Source: Pseudoalteromonas ostreae (GTDB taxonomy: Bacteria > Pseudomonadota > Gammaproteobacteria > Enterobacterales > Alteromonadaceae). Taken from it: DNA of 35,206 bases. The translations under genes were made by a program, and so were the position numbers. The stretch covers positions 1-35,206 of the forward strand of contig NZ_JAGPYN010000035.1 of the NCBI RefSeq assembly GCF_018069805.1. The letters are read 5' to 3'. Below, one piece after another: positions 15,738-24,907 of the stretch. Positions within the stretch are counted from its first letter, which is position 1; every line of letters starts with the position of its first letter. A model generated the notes under the pieces. That model saw only the letters and a program-made list of their open reading frames with translations, had not been told where the DNA came from and did no database searches.

Positions 15738-16196
15738 TTAAAGTGGTAGCTGCTTTTTGCTAAATGTTTGCTTTAAAACTACTGTAGACTCAATGTTAGC
15801 AATACAATCAATACTCCCAAGCTTATATTTAACAAAACTTTCGTAGCTTTCTAAATCGGTAGCAATAATCTTCAATAAGTAATCATAGCTTCCTGATATG
15901 ACAGAGCACTCCAGTACATGATTGAGTTTTTCCACGTGTTCTTCAAACATATTGGCAGCACTGGCGGAATTTTGGCTCAACCGCACAAACGCATAGACCA
16001 GTACATTTAACCCGAGTGCACGCGGGTTTAGGGCTGCGTGATAGCCACTGATCACTTTGCTTGCTTCAAGTTTTTTTATACGCCTTAAGCAAGGGGTATC
16101 CGATAAACTTACAGTTGTTGCAAGTTCAGATACAGAGGTGCGCGCATTGCTTTGTAACAATGTTAGTAATTGTTGATCTTTTTTATCTAAACTCAT
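15738..16196 (-). CDS. Lrp/AsnC family transcriptional regulator, KynR-like by position
   Basis: 152 residues from ATG 16196 (MSLDKKDQQLL); an upstream in-frame ATG at 16217 adds seven residues and neither has a clear ribosome binding site. An N-terminal HTH (ARTSVSELATTVSLSDTPCLRRIKKLEA, in its parts) is followed by a RAM ligand-binding domain (VLECSVISGSYDYLLKI, about 95-111). It is divergent from the PrnB-like/kynureninase-like pair across about 145 bp. In Pseudomonas aeruginosa the Lrp-type KynR controls kynurenine-pathway genes, so a similar role, with tryptophan or kynurenine as effector, is a sound inference. The AT-rich gap would hold both promoters. Confidence 0.9.
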   Translation of the reverse strand: MSLDKKDQQLLTLLQSNARTSVSELATTVSLSDTPCLRRIKKLEASKVISGYHAALNPRALGLNVLVYAFVRLSQNSASAANMFEEHVEKLNHVLECSVISGSYDYLLKIIATDLESYESFVKYKLGSIDCIANIESTVVLKQTFSKKQLPL

Positions 16197-16339
16197 AACT
16201 GTGACAATAAATTTCATTTAATAGTAATTATAGAGTGAATATCACTAATTGTGTGAGTTTTTATTAGTAGTTTTGCTGATTTGTGCTCTATGTGATCTGT
16301 TAATCTAAATGCAATGAAATTCGCTATGGAGTAATACTT

Positions 16340-17512
16340 GTGAGTAATAATACTCAGGCATTTGATGAGTGGCTCAGAACCCGCTTTGTCGAAATTAATA
16401 GTCAGCTAGAGGCTACCTATTGGCAACAAGAAGATAAAGCCAGTGTGGAGTTTGTCGGGGAGCAATTTAAGCATCAGTTAGAAACTGAGGGTAATGCGCA
16501 CATTCGTAAGTTACTAGCAGAAGGTAATACTGATGAAGGATTTGATCGTGCGTTTGATTTACTTGGCAATGTAGGATTATTTATGGCGGCTTGTCGACGC
16601 CATGAGATCACTGAACCATCGCGCGAAACAACTTCGCCTTTAGTCGAGGCTTCGGCACTGGCCATGCATATTGGTGCATCAATTGGGGTTACCCCGCGCT
16701 TTGCGACCGCACATCTAACCACCCACAATAAGGCGGTTAATGGCCTTTATAAGCGCTTTACTGATTTGCCTGATGAAAAATTATTCTTAGATTACAATAC
16801 CAAAGGGATTTTAGCTTATAAGCGAGCAGCTGATGCATTATTAAAAATTCAGCCCTTAGGGATTTCGCATCCGCTATGTGGTGAGTTACTTAAAGTTGCC
16901 AAGCAGGCGTTGGTCGATGTGATCGAATCGAATACGGCTTTATATAATCAGTTAGACACCGAGCGATTCTTTTTCTGTGTACGCCCCTATTATAAACCGT
17001 ATCGGGTTGGCAAAGAGATTTACCGTGGCGCCAATGCGGGAGATTTTGCTGGGATTAACGTTATAGATATGCTGTTAGGTTTATGCTTTGCCAACGAACC
17101 GAGTTACTCACAAATGCTGGTGGATAAATTTTTATATATGATGCCAGAAGATCAGCAAATCCTGCGAGAGTCTATGCGTATGCCAAGCATAATGGATGAT
17201 TTTTTAGCGGCAGGAGATACCCGCCATAGCCCGTGGTTTAAAACCAATGCCAAGTTGTTTATACAAGTATGTAAGCTGCATGGCGATACTGCAATAGGCC
17301 ATCATAATCAATTGGTTAGTAAGTTTATAGCCCAGCCAGCTCAACACATGCAACAGCAACATATGAATAAAGTGACAGCCAGCGGTCCGCCATTGCATCT
17401 GCTATTGGATTCTCTTGAACAATTAAGAGATCGTCGAGCAGCAGCAAAGCGTGATGATATAAGAACTCGTTATGATGATTTAGCACAATTAAAGCAATGG
17501 GTGAGTAATTAA
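16340..17512 (+). CDS. PrnB/DUF1864 family protein, haem dioxygenase superfamily
   Basis: 390 residues, GTG start with TGGAG seven bases upstream. All-helical and soluble. Signature blocks are HIGASIGVTPRFATAHLTTHN (in parts, about 112-132), RPYYKPYRVGKEIYRGANAG (about 216-235), then DFAGINVIDMLLGLC and LYMMPEDQQILRESM, matching my memory of the monodechloroaminopyrrolnitrin synthase (PrnB) family, which is related to indoleamine and tryptophan 2,3-dioxygenases. The haem-ligand His is probably in LHGDTAIGHHNQLV (about 313-326). No PrnA-type halogenase is nearby, so pyrrolnitrin is not implied. One base separates it from a kynureninase-like gene, which suggests oxidation of the indole ring of tryptophan or a derivative. 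Confidence 0.8.
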   Translation: MSNNTQAFDEWLRTRFVEINSQLEATYWQQEDKASVEFVGEQFKHQLETEGNAHIRKLLAEGNTDEGFDRAFDLLGNVGLFMAACRRHEITEPSRETTSPLVEASALAMHIGASIGVTPRFATAHLTTHNKAVNGLYKRFTDLPDEKLFLDYNTKGILAYKRAADALLKIQPLGISHPLCGELLKVAKQALVDVIESNTALYNQLDTERFFFCVRPYYKPYRVGKEIYRGANAGDFAGINVIDMLLGLCFANEPSYSQMLVDKFLYMMPEDQQILRESMRMPSIMDDFLAAGDTRHSPWFKTNAKLFIQVCKLHGDTAIGHHNQLVSKFIAQPAQHMQQQHMNKVTASGPPLHLLLDSLEQLRDRRAAAKRDDIRTRYDDLAQLKQWVSN

Positions 17513-17513
17513 T

Positions 17514-18629
17514 ATGTACAAAAATGACTTTAATCTTGCGGCAGGCTGTTACTTACTAAATCACTCTGTTGGCCGTGCACTGAAAAGTAGCCAAGATGAT
17601 TTTAACCAGCATTTTTTTGCTCCTTGGCAAGCGAGTAATAAAGAGCCATGGCAGCAGTGGCTGCCAGCCATAGATCGCTTTACTCAGGCGCTCAGTGCAT
17701 TGTTTAATTCACCGAGCAGGCAATTTTGCCCACAAGTAAATTTATCGAGCGCTTTAACAAAGTTAGTTATGTCGCATCCTCGCTTACAGCAAGCTAATTG
17801 TAAGGTGTTGATGGCGCAAAGTGACTTTCCTAGCATGGGGTTTGCAATGCAAAAAGCGCTGGCTAGTAGCGCTGAAATAAAGTTTATTCCTGAACACGTA
17901 GATTTAACAGATAGCGTGCAATGGCAACAATATATTCAAACCGATATTGATTTAGTATTTATCAGTCACGCTTATTCAAATACTGGCCAGCAAGCGCCCA
18001 TAGCTGAAATTACGCAACTGTGTAAGCACGCAGGCTGTTTGAGTCTTGTTGATGTGGCCCAGTCAGCTGGTGTATTACCGTTAGATTTAAGCCAAGTTGG
18101 TGCTGATTTTATGATTGGTTCTAGTGTTAAGTGGTTATGCTCAGGTCCCGGTGCGGCGTATTTATGGGTTAGCCAAGCGCAATTAAATATGTGCGAACCA
18201 CAAGATGTGGGGTGGTTTTCACATCAAAATCCATTTGAGTTTGATATTCATCACTTTGCTTATCATGATAGCGCACTGCGTTTTTGGGGGGGCACTCCAT
18301 CGATTGCGCCATTTGTACTCGCAGGACATAGCATTGGTTACTTTGCTAAATTGGGTGTTGCAACAGTGCGAGCGCATAACTTGGCGCTACTTGAACAATT
18401 AAATGCAGAGTTTAGGCCATATTTGGTGTCACCAACAACACCAGAAAAATGCAGCGGGACAGCTATTTTAAATTTTGGCGAGCAACAGTCTGGGCTATTA
18501 AGCGCGCTGTCTCAGGCGAACATAAGTGTCGATGCGCGAGCATATGGGGTGCGAGTTTCGCCGCATATTTATAACAACACTAGTGATATAGCACAGCTAA
18601 TAAAAGTGGTTAAACAAACCCTAAGCTAA
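17514..18629 (+). CDS. Kynureninase-like PLP enzyme (class V aminotransferase fold)
   Basis: 371 residues, ATG one base after the previous stop. It opens with YLLNHSVGRAL, the kind of small-domain start seen in kynureninases. FISHAYSNTGQQAPI and LVDVAQSAGVLPLDL (Asp that pairs with the PLP ring) precede MIGSSVKWLCSGPGAAYLWV, where Lys of SVKWL is the Schiff-base residue near 204. LRFWGGTPSIAPF resembles the FSGTP block of kynureninase. It is shorter than typical kynureninases (about 410-420). Beside a PrnB-type oxygenase and a divergent Lrp regulator, cleavage of a kynurenine-like product is likely. Another class V aminotransferase or lyase activity is possible. Confidence 0.82.
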   Translation: MYKNDFNLAAGCYLLNHSVGRALKSSQDDFNQHFFAPWQASNKEPWQQWLPAIDRFTQALSALFNSPSRQFCPQVNLSSALTKLVMSHPRLQQANCKVLMAQSDFPSMGFAMQKALASSAEIKFIPEHVDLTDSVQWQQYIQTDIDLVFISHAYSNTGQQAPIAEITQLCKHAGCLSLVDVAQSAGVLPLDLSQVGADFMIGSSVKWLCSGPGAAYLWVSQAQLNMCEPQDVGWFSHQNPFEFDIHHFAYHDSALRFWGGTPSIAPFVLAGHSIGYFAKLGVATVRAHNLALLEQLNAEFRPYLVSPTTPEKCSGTAILNFGEQQSGLLSALSQANISVDARAYGVRVSPHIYNNTSDIAQLIKVVKQTLS

Positions 18630-18631
18630 AT

Positions 18632-19117
18632 TTATTGGCTTAGTTGCGCTTTAAACGCATTTAACGCATCAATTTGCTGCTGATACTGCTTTATTTTTGA
18701 CTCAATGCGTTGCTCAGCGTGTGCTGTACGTTGTGCTATTGCATCAGCAATTGAGTTTGCTCCCATTTTATTTGCAGAGTCTTGTGTCATATAATTTATT
18801 TTGGTTTTTTGTTCTGCAAGCGTATTTTGCAGTTGCTTGATTTCTCGTTGATAAAGTGCAATTTCACGATCAACTTTTTGAATCGTTATATAATTATCTA
18901 CAGACTCCATGATGTCTTTGCTCTGTTGCGTATTAGCTGTTTGGGTCACATTAGTTAGTGGAATTTTGATTTCTTTAGCATCTTTACCACAAGGTAGTTG
19001 ACTAAATGTGGCCACACTATCAACCGTGCATTGGTAAACAGCCGTAGCCATTGCTGTTGGTGGTATCAGCATTGCTATGGTATACACGATTATTAACTGC
19101 AGTTGCCGCAAGTACAC
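18632..19117 (-). CDS. DUF4124-type exported protein with coiled-coil tail
   Basis: 161 residues, GTG start with AGGGA about nine bases upstream. A signal peptide (IIVYTIAMLIPPTAMA) is followed by the short DUF4124 module AVYQCTVDSVATFSQLPCG (two Cys, as usual), then a long charged helix that should form a coiled coil (about 75-160, VDREIALYQREIKQLQ). DUF4124 proteins are periplasmic and of unknown role. It converges with the kynureninase-like gene with two bases between the stops; a weak CTAAGC/GCTTAG hairpin spans that junction. Confidence 0.8.
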   Translation of the reverse strand: MYLRQLQLIIVYTIAMLIPPTAMATAVYQCTVDSVATFSQLPCGKDAKEIKIPLTNVTQTANTQQSKDIMESVDNYITIQKVDREIALYQREIKQLQNTLAEQKTKINYMTQDSANKMGANSIADAIAQRTAHAEQRIESKIKQYQQQIDALNAFKAQLSQ

Positions 19118-19227
19118 TTATTTAATCCCTAAACTCGCATTAAAATAGTCAGTGTAGCTAGTTTAGCAAGGTTGTTAATTTGAATCGCCAATTAATTGTT
19201 GCGATTTTATCAGTGAATCTATTCACC

Positions 19228-22200
19228 TTATAATTGCGCCTTTTGCAGTGAAAAATACCCGAGTAAGTGACGCATAGTGTTTGCTTGATCAGCCATTTGT
19301 TTAGCTGCAGCCATTGTTTCCTCAGTCATTGCTGAGTTTTCTTGGATCAAGGTCGTTAGACGTTGTACAACAATATCTACCTCTTTAATTGCTTGCTGTT
19401 GAGTAATTGAAGAGCTGTTGATAGACACTATTATATGGTTTACGTCTGCCACAGCACTGACAATTTGCTTTAGTTTCTCACCTGATGAGTTAGCCAATGC
19501 GGTTCCATGACTAATTTTTTGGTTACTATTGCTTATTATAGTTTTAATTTGTTTCGCCGACGTTGCGCTGCGTCCAGCTAATTCTCTAACCTCATTGGCA
19601 ACGACCGCAAACCCGCGACCATGCTCACCAGCTCTGGCTGCTTCTACTGCAGCGTTAAGGGCTAATAAATTAGTTTGAAATGCGATTTCGTCAATCACAG
19701 AGACAATTTCATTAATATCTTTACTTGAATTGTTGACCTCAATAATGGCATCGACTGTCTGGGTTGATAACTCCCCGCCTTCAGTCGCTGTCACTTGGGC
19801 ATTTTCTGCAAGCTTAACAGCTTCACTTGCTTGTTTGGCAATCGCGGCTATTTCATCTAGCATGTTACTGCTGCTGGCACTGGCTTCTTCTAGATTAGCT
19901 GCTTGCTCCTCTGTGCGTTGACTTATTTCGGTGTTACTCTCAGCTATCTCTGCGGCGCTTTGTGATACTCTTGAAGCTGACTCTTGGATGCTGCTAATAA
20001 CGCTGGTAAGCTTTTCAATTGTTTGATTTACATCTGCTTTTAGTGTAGCAAATACACCTTGGTAATCCTGCTGCACTTGTTGATTTAAATTGCCTTGGGC
20101 AAGTCCGCTTAATACCTTAGTTACTTCAGCGATTGCATCTGCGGTGATGGTCAAAGAACTGTTCACATCATTTTGCAGTTGCGCTAATTGCCCTTGCATG
20201 TTTGTTTCTAGTTGTTGATTAAAATCACCGCTACGCATAGCTGCCATAACGCGTGCAAGCTCAGCAATAACAATACTTAAATTACTAATCGAGCTATTTA
20301 CATCATTTTTAAGTACATTGAGTTGGCCATCCATGTCGCTATCGATTGTCTGTTCGAAGTTACCTTTACTGATCGCCAGCATAACATTTGATATTTCACT
20401 CACAGCAGTGTCTAAACCCATAATTGAGTTATTAATATTGTGCTTTAAAGTTGATAATTGGCCATTGGCACTGCAATTTACTTGTTGTTTAAAGTTGCCT
20501 GCATTTACAGCCGCCATAACATCGTTAATATTTTTAATGATTAACGCGAGATTATCGACGCTAGCATTGATATCATTTTTAAGAGTAGCTAGCTGACCTT
20601 GCAGAGGTTGCTCAAGATGTTGTGAAAAATCTCCATCGTGTAGTGCGCTCATTACGCGGCTGATATCACTTACCGCTCCGGCTAAACTGTGCACTGAATT
20701 ATTCACACTGTTTTTTAATTGAGCCAAAGAACCTTGGGCGGCTACTGTGACTTGTTGTTTAAAATCACCATGTTCAATATGGCCCATCACCCCGACAATT
20801 TCAGTAATGGTGCTATTTAGCGATTGCAGTGAGCCATTTATATTTTGTTTTAAGGTGGCCAGCTGTCCCTGCATTGGAGTCTTTATTTGGCTATTAAAAT
20901 TTCCTTGGCTCATTTCATCTATAATATGATTTAGTTCACTCATTGCTTGCTCTAGCGAGTCTGCGCAATTATTTGTGGCCTGTTTTAAGGAATCTAATTC
21001 GCCTTTGCAGGGCGCACTAATTCGGTGGTTAAATTCACCTGCGGCCATTTTATTCATAACCGTATTGGTTTGGGAAATAGAGCTTTGCAGCGCATCAAGC
21101 AGGCAATTAAAAGCACTTGCCGATGAGCCTATTTCATCATTCGAAAGCACTGGCGTTCGTACCGAAAAATCACCTTTTTGTTCAACGTGACGCATTGTGT
21201 CGACCAGTAATTGCACTGGGCGGGTGAGTGAACGAGCAAACCAAATCGCGACTAGAGTGATGGCAATAATCGATATGATTAAGGTGCTAACGAGAATCGT
21301 CGTTAAATGACTGACCGTGGCAAAAGCTTCGTTTTTATCTATTTCAGCCAGTAACGACCAGTGTATGCCTAATACGTTAACGGGTTGATAAGACGACAGT
21401 ACTAAGGAACCACTATAATCGGTGATTACTTGCTGACCTTTTTTTCCTTGCTTAGCAAGCTCAGTTGCCAGCGTTTTTACTTTACCTATGCTTGGGTAGC
21501 GAAAAGAATTTACGACCGAATGGTTTTCGGGATCGAGAAAGGAATCAGAACGCATTAAAAAATCAGGTCCGACTAAATATGTTTCGCCACTTGAACCTAA
21601 GCCTGCCCGCTCAGTCATAATGACATTCAGGGCATCAATGGATAGTTGAAAAACCAAGGTGCTAGTATGTACGCCTTGGTTATAAATCGGGGTGGCGATA
21701 AAACTAGCTGGTGCATTATAAGATGGCAAATATTGCTGATAATCTACAAAGGTAATTTCATCTTCATTGATCATTTTTGCTTGTTTAAATGCCAATGCTA
21801 GGTTGCTATTAGCATAAGGTCCATCAAGTAAAGAGGTGGCAAAGTCAACTTCTTTGTAAACAGAGTAAATCACTTCAGCACTGCGATTGTCGATGATAAA
21901 GACATCATAAAAATCAAATTTTTGCGCAAAATTTAGTAAAAAACTATGGTATTTGTTGTGTAGTAAATTGTAGTTATTATCAGCACTTGCTTGTACTAAC
22001 TTTGCTTTCTCGCCAAGTGGATATGGATTATCTGCTAGGTATTGTGATTGCCAATATTTAGCTGTGGGTGAAAGTGTAGAAAGCAGCTCAGCAGTTGGCA
22101 ATTTATTTTCGTTTTGAAGCCGGTATTTAGTATTAAAGCTGTTGTGATAGTAATCTGCCAGCTGTTGCTCTGCGGTGCTGTCGAGGGCGGTTGTATAGGG

Positions 22201-22500
22201 CTCTTTAAATGCACGGCTAAGTTCATCAGCCGCGGTGTGGAGCAAAGGGTTTTGTGCTAGAAATAATAATTGCGCATGTATATCGGCAAAATGCCTTTCA
22301 ATGGCGCTTTTTTTAATTTCACTAACCGCTTCAAGTTGAGCGTAAGTTTGTTTATTTAAAGCTGTCGCCGAGTTATATAGCGCAAGACTGATGGCAATCG
22401 CCAAGGGAATTAATGCAACGAGCAAAAAGGCAATAACAAGCTTTTTAGTCAAGCCGATATTACGTACAAAATCTCCGAATGAACTGGTTTGGCTAACCAT
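19228..22500 (-). CDS. Methyl-accepting chemotaxis protein with poly-HAMP array
   Basis: 1090 residues, about twice the usual size. An N-terminal membrane helix (about 18-42) precedes a periplasmic double-Cache-like sensor (about 45-395, with FYDVFIIDNRSAEVIYSVYK and GETYLVGPDFLMRSDS), then a second membrane helix (about 398-422) and a HAMP. From about residue 477 to 838 eight repeats of 45 residues follow, each like VM....GDF.QQ.....GQL..LK..IN.S, which is a HAMP-type unit. The signalling domain has EIAFQTNLLALNAAVEAARA and GRGFAVVANEVRELA. The protein ends without a CheR-binding pentapeptide. It has no chemotaxis genes around it. Cache domains bind small molecules such as amino or organic acids; the ligand here is not visible. 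Confidence 0.95.
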   Translation of the reverse strand: MVSQTSSFGDFVRNIGLTKKLVIAFLLVALIPLAIAISLALYNSATALNKQTYAQLEAVSEIKKSAIERHFADIHAQLLFLAQNPLLHTAADELSRAFKEPYTTALDSTAEQQLADYYHNSFNTKYRLQNENKLPTAELLSTLSPTAKYWQSQYLADNPYPLGEKAKLVQASADNNYNLLHNKYHSFLLNFAQKFDFYDVFIIDNRSAEVIYSVYKEVDFATSLLDGPYANSNLALAFKQAKMINEDEITFVDYQQYLPSYNAPASFIATPIYNQGVHTSTLVFQLSIDALNVIMTERAGLGSSGETYLVGPDFLMRSDSFLDPENHSVVNSFRYPSIGKVKTLATELAKQGKKGQQVITDYSGSLVLSSYQPVNVLGIHWSLLAEIDKNEAFATVSHLTTILVSTLIISIIAITLVAIWFARSLTRPVQLLVDTMRHVEQKGDFSVRTPVLSNDEIGSSASAFNCLLDALQSSISQTNTVMNKMAAGEFNHRISAPCKGELDSLKQATNNCADSLEQAMSELNHIIDEMSQGNFNSQIKTPMQGQLATLKQNINGSLQSLNSTITEIVGVMGHIEHGDFKQQVTVAAQGSLAQLKNSVNNSVHSLAGAVSDISRVMSALHDGDFSQHLEQPLQGQLATLKNDINASVDNLALIIKNINDVMAAVNAGNFKQQVNCSANGQLSTLKHNINNSIMGLDTAVSEISNVMLAISKGNFEQTIDSDMDGQLNVLKNDVNSSISNLSIVIAELARVMAAMRSGDFNQQLETNMQGQLAQLQNDVNSSLTITADAIAEVTKVLSGLAQGNLNQQVQQDYQGVFATLKADVNQTIEKLTSVISSIQESASRVSQSAAEIAESNTEISQRTEEQAANLEEASASSSNMLDEIAAIAKQASEAVKLAENAQVTATEGGELSTQTVDAIIEVNNSSKDINEIVSVIDEIAFQTNLLALNAAVEAARAGEHGRGFAVVANEVRELAGRSATSAKQIKTIISNSNQKISHGTALANSSGEKLKQIVSAVADVNHIIVSINSSSITQQQAIKEVDIVVQRLTTLIQENSAMTEETMAAAKQMADQANTMRHLLGYFSLQKAQL
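19985..21072 (-). repeat. Eight in-frame 135-bp repeats encoding HAMP-like units
   Basis: At protein level the 45-residue units align without gaps, with the constant core G(D/N/E)F and G(Q/E/S)L..LK..(I/V)N. The DNA copies have drifted, so this is an old duplication rather than a recent expansion. The unit length matches one HAMP coiled-coil segment. Confidence 0.8.
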
Positions 22501-22671
22501 AAAAACATCCTTATCAAAGCAAAGCTGTAAACCTAATACAGTAATTAAGATTTAGTGTAGAACAGCTTGAATTAAAAGCGAGTCGATAACGAAAAATAGA
22601 TTTTTTAGTTGCTGTAATGCACTCGCTATACTCTGTTAAACTACGGGCATTCAAATTTAAGTGTGTTTGCT

Positions 22672-24090
22672 ATGAAAAACTCCATTATTCCAGTTGTATT
22701 GGCCGGTGGTATCGGTTCGCGGTTATGGCCATTATCGCGCCAAGCTATGCCAAAACAGTTTTTACCTCTACTGGGAGATGAGTCATTATTGCAAAGCACC
22801 TTAAAGAGGGTCTCTGACTCATGTTTTACCGATCCGATCTTGGTTTGTAATGAGCAGCATCGCTTTATTGTCAGCAGCCAATGCCAGCAAATTGACGCTG
22901 CAACCATGGTGTTACTGTTAGAGCCTGATGGCAAAAATACTGCTCCCGCCATCGCATTGGCAGCACAATATGCATTACAGCAAGGGCTTGATAAACCTTT
23001 ATTAGTGATGCCAGCCGATCATCATATTGATAACTTTGAGTTGTTAATAGAGCAACTTCCTGATGCGATAAGCTTGGCGCAACAGGGCAAATTAATTACC
23101 TTTGCGATTGAGCCAGACTCGGCCCATTGCGGTTACGGTTATATCAAAAGAGGGGCTAAAATAGCAGCCTCAAACTGTTATGAAGTTGATGAATTTAAAG
23201 AAAAGCCCAGCTTATTGTTGGCACAGCAATATCTCGCCAGTGGGGCATATAGCTGGAACAGCGGGATGTTTTTATTTACCCCGAGGGCATACCTTGCAGA
23301 GCTGCAACGCTTTGCCCCCAAAATTGCCAATTGCATTGCACAAGCCGCCAATTTTAGCGGCGATTTAGGTTTTACGCGTGCCGACAACAATGCCTTAAAA
23401 AATTGTCCCAGTGATTCTATCGACTACGCTATTTTAGAGCGCAGCGCGAACATAGCGGTACTGCCGTTAGCGCTGAATTGGAATGATGTCGGCGGTTTTA
23501 ATGCGCTATGGCAAAGTATTGAGAAAGACGAGCAAGGCAATAACCTAAGTGCTGATACCGTGCTATTAAATAGTGCGAATAACTTACTCAAGAGCGAAAG
23601 TGGCCATACGATTGCCACTTTAGGAATTAAAGACTTAGCTGTTATTCACACTCATGATGCTACATTAGTGGCAGATAAAAATCAGCTAGATCAACTGCCT
23701 GAATTATTAAAACTAGTGGCTGCTCAGCAAGGCGATAAGTTATTGCATCATCAAGCTATGTATCGGCCTTGGGGTAGCTATCGGGTGTTAGTAGAAGGAG
23801 CTGGTTTTAAAGTTAAAAAAATTATCGTTAATAGCAAGGGCAAGCTCTCGACGCAACGTCATCAACATCGTGCCGAGCATTGGGTGGTAGTATCAGGCGT
23901 GGCAGAAATTTGTATCGCTGGTAATACACAGACTTTAACAGCCGATCAGTCGTGTTATATAGCACCAAACCAAATCCATAGTTTGGCCAACAGTCAAACT
24001 GAGCCGTTGATTGTTATTGAAGTACAAACTGGCCGTATTCTAGATGAAGCGGATATAGAGCGCTTTGACGATCAATATGGTAGAAAGTAG
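22672..24090 (+). CDS. manC: Mannose-1-phosphate guanylyltransferase / mannose-6-phosphate isomerase
   Basis: 472 residues from ATG 22672, near the family norm (478 for E. coli CpsB/ManC); an in-frame GTG at 22663 is possible. N-terminal nucleotidyltransferase: VLAGGIGSRLWPLSR with PKQFLPL, DEFKEKP, YSWNSGMFLF, and LNWNDVGGFNALW. C-terminal cupin with the type II isomerase block: RPWGSYRVL, then KLSTQRHQHRAEHWVVVSG (metal-binding Q/H/E residues). It makes GDP-mannose for surface polysaccharides such as capsule, O-antigen or colanic-acid-like polymers. It stands alone: no manB, gmd or glycosyltransferase is in the window. TATACT at about 22628-22633 may be its -10 element. Confidence 0.95.
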   Translation: MKNSIIPVVLAGGIGSRLWPLSRQAMPKQFLPLLGDESLLQSTLKRVSDSCFTDPILVCNEQHRFIVSSQCQQIDAATMVLLLEPDGKNTAPAIALAAQYALQQGLDKPLLVMPADHHIDNFELLIEQLPDAISLAQQGKLITFAIEPDSAHCGYGYIKRGAKIAASNCYEVDEFKEKPSLLLAQQYLASGAYSWNSGMFLFTPRAYLAELQRFAPKIANCIAQAANFSGDLGFTRADNNALKNCPSDSIDYAILERSANIAVLPLALNWNDVGGFNALWQSIEKDEQGNNLSADTVLLNSANNLLKSESGHTIATLGIKDLAVIHTHDATLVADKNQLDQLPELLKLVAAQQGDKLLHHQAMYRPWGSYRVLVEGAGFKVKKIIVNSKGKLSTQRHQHRAEHWVVVSGVAEICIAGNTQTLTADQSCYIAPNQIHSLANSQTEPLIVIEVQTGRILDEADIERFDDQYGRK

Positions 24091-24235
24091 CGAGGTACAA
24101 TACATAGTCTTTGTAATTTGTGTTCAACTAAAATCATCAGAATTTAAGAGTACTATGTGTAGCAAAGATTTTATTTGAGCTAAAAGTAAGTTAAAGTAGA
24201 TTAATTAGATAGGGATTAATAAATAAGGAAATTAT

Positions 24236-24907
24236 ATGAACCCAGATAGGGTTGTAATGCAGGCTATGCAAGTTGAGCCTGCTGAGCTATTACGCGGATT
24301 GCGACAGACAATTAGAGAGTCAGGGGCAATTTATAAGTTTAGTGACTCAGAAAAGCTTATATCTGAGGAATTAGGGTAAACTATAAAAGAGACTGAACGA
24401 CAGCTTACGGGGATTGAGGTGGCTCAGCATGCCGCGCGTCTTTATAATAAGATTGCTATGCGTAGTGTTAAATTTGGTTTAATGGCGTACTCAAGATATG
24501 CGGCTTCAGCAGAAAAAGCTACTTTAGAACAACTGTTAGAAGAAAAGCACCGACCGCAAAGAATGACGCGTTATATGTCGGCCACTGGAGCTGGGAAAAA
24601 ACCGCCTAATACAGCGACTCACGCTATAGTATCAGGAACTCATGAACTAGCTAAAGCTGCTAGGAAAATATTGGCAAAGTTTAAAATTCGCATAGATGAT
24701 CCCGCTAATGGTGTTTATTTGCCAAAGAATGGAAATTATATACCGCACCCAGCCATGCCAGATGCCTCTAATCACGCCAAGATCCACACTGAGCTATATT
24801 ATCTAAACATAACAAACCAACTAGCATTGGCAAACACCCGAAGTGAGTGTGCATTAATTTTACAAGCGATTGCTACATCGTTACAGAATGGAGTTTATGG
24901 ATACTAA
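24236..24907 (+). pseudogene. AHH-type nuclease toxin interrupted by one in-frame stop
   Basis: ATG 24236 follows AAGGAA and opens MNPDRVVMQAMQVEPAELL. After 47 codons the frame meets TAA (24377-24379) and continues open, in the same frame, for 176 codons. The reading ...EELG-stop-TIKETERQL... suggests a CAA-to-TAA change. The C-terminal part has the AHH/HNH-like pattern: THAIVSGTHELAKAARKIL, KFKIRIDDPANGVYLP, then HAKIHTELYYLNI, as in polymorphic-toxin nucleases (with TH-A in place of the usual AHH). The GTG at 24419, five bases after GGGGA, could restart translation and give a 162-residue protein with the whole nuclease domain. The overlapping gene downstream looks like its immunity protein. 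No secretion or Rhs part is present, so it is an orphan tail or small stand-alone toxin. Confidence 0.72.

Noticed and set aside
16340..18629. Pyrrolnitrin biosynthesis locus
   Set aside because: Only the PrnB-type family is present. No tryptophan halogenase (PrnA), second halogenase (PrnC) or Rieske oxygenase (PrnD) is in the window.
18621..18643. CTAAGC/GCTTAG hairpin between the kynureninase-like and DUF4124 genes
   Set aside because: Stem of six pairs, 11-base loop and no T-run on either strand; too weak to call a terminator.
20318..21190. Several plus-strand open frames of 60-92 codons inside the chemoreceptor gene
   Set aside because: They are antisense shadows of the repeated HAMP codons, with no ribosome binding sites and no independent features.
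24236..24379. Separate 47-residue gene ahead of the toxin
   Set aside because: The frame continues unchanged past the TAA and the sequence on both sides reads as one helical protein, so a nonsense-interrupted single gene is simpler.
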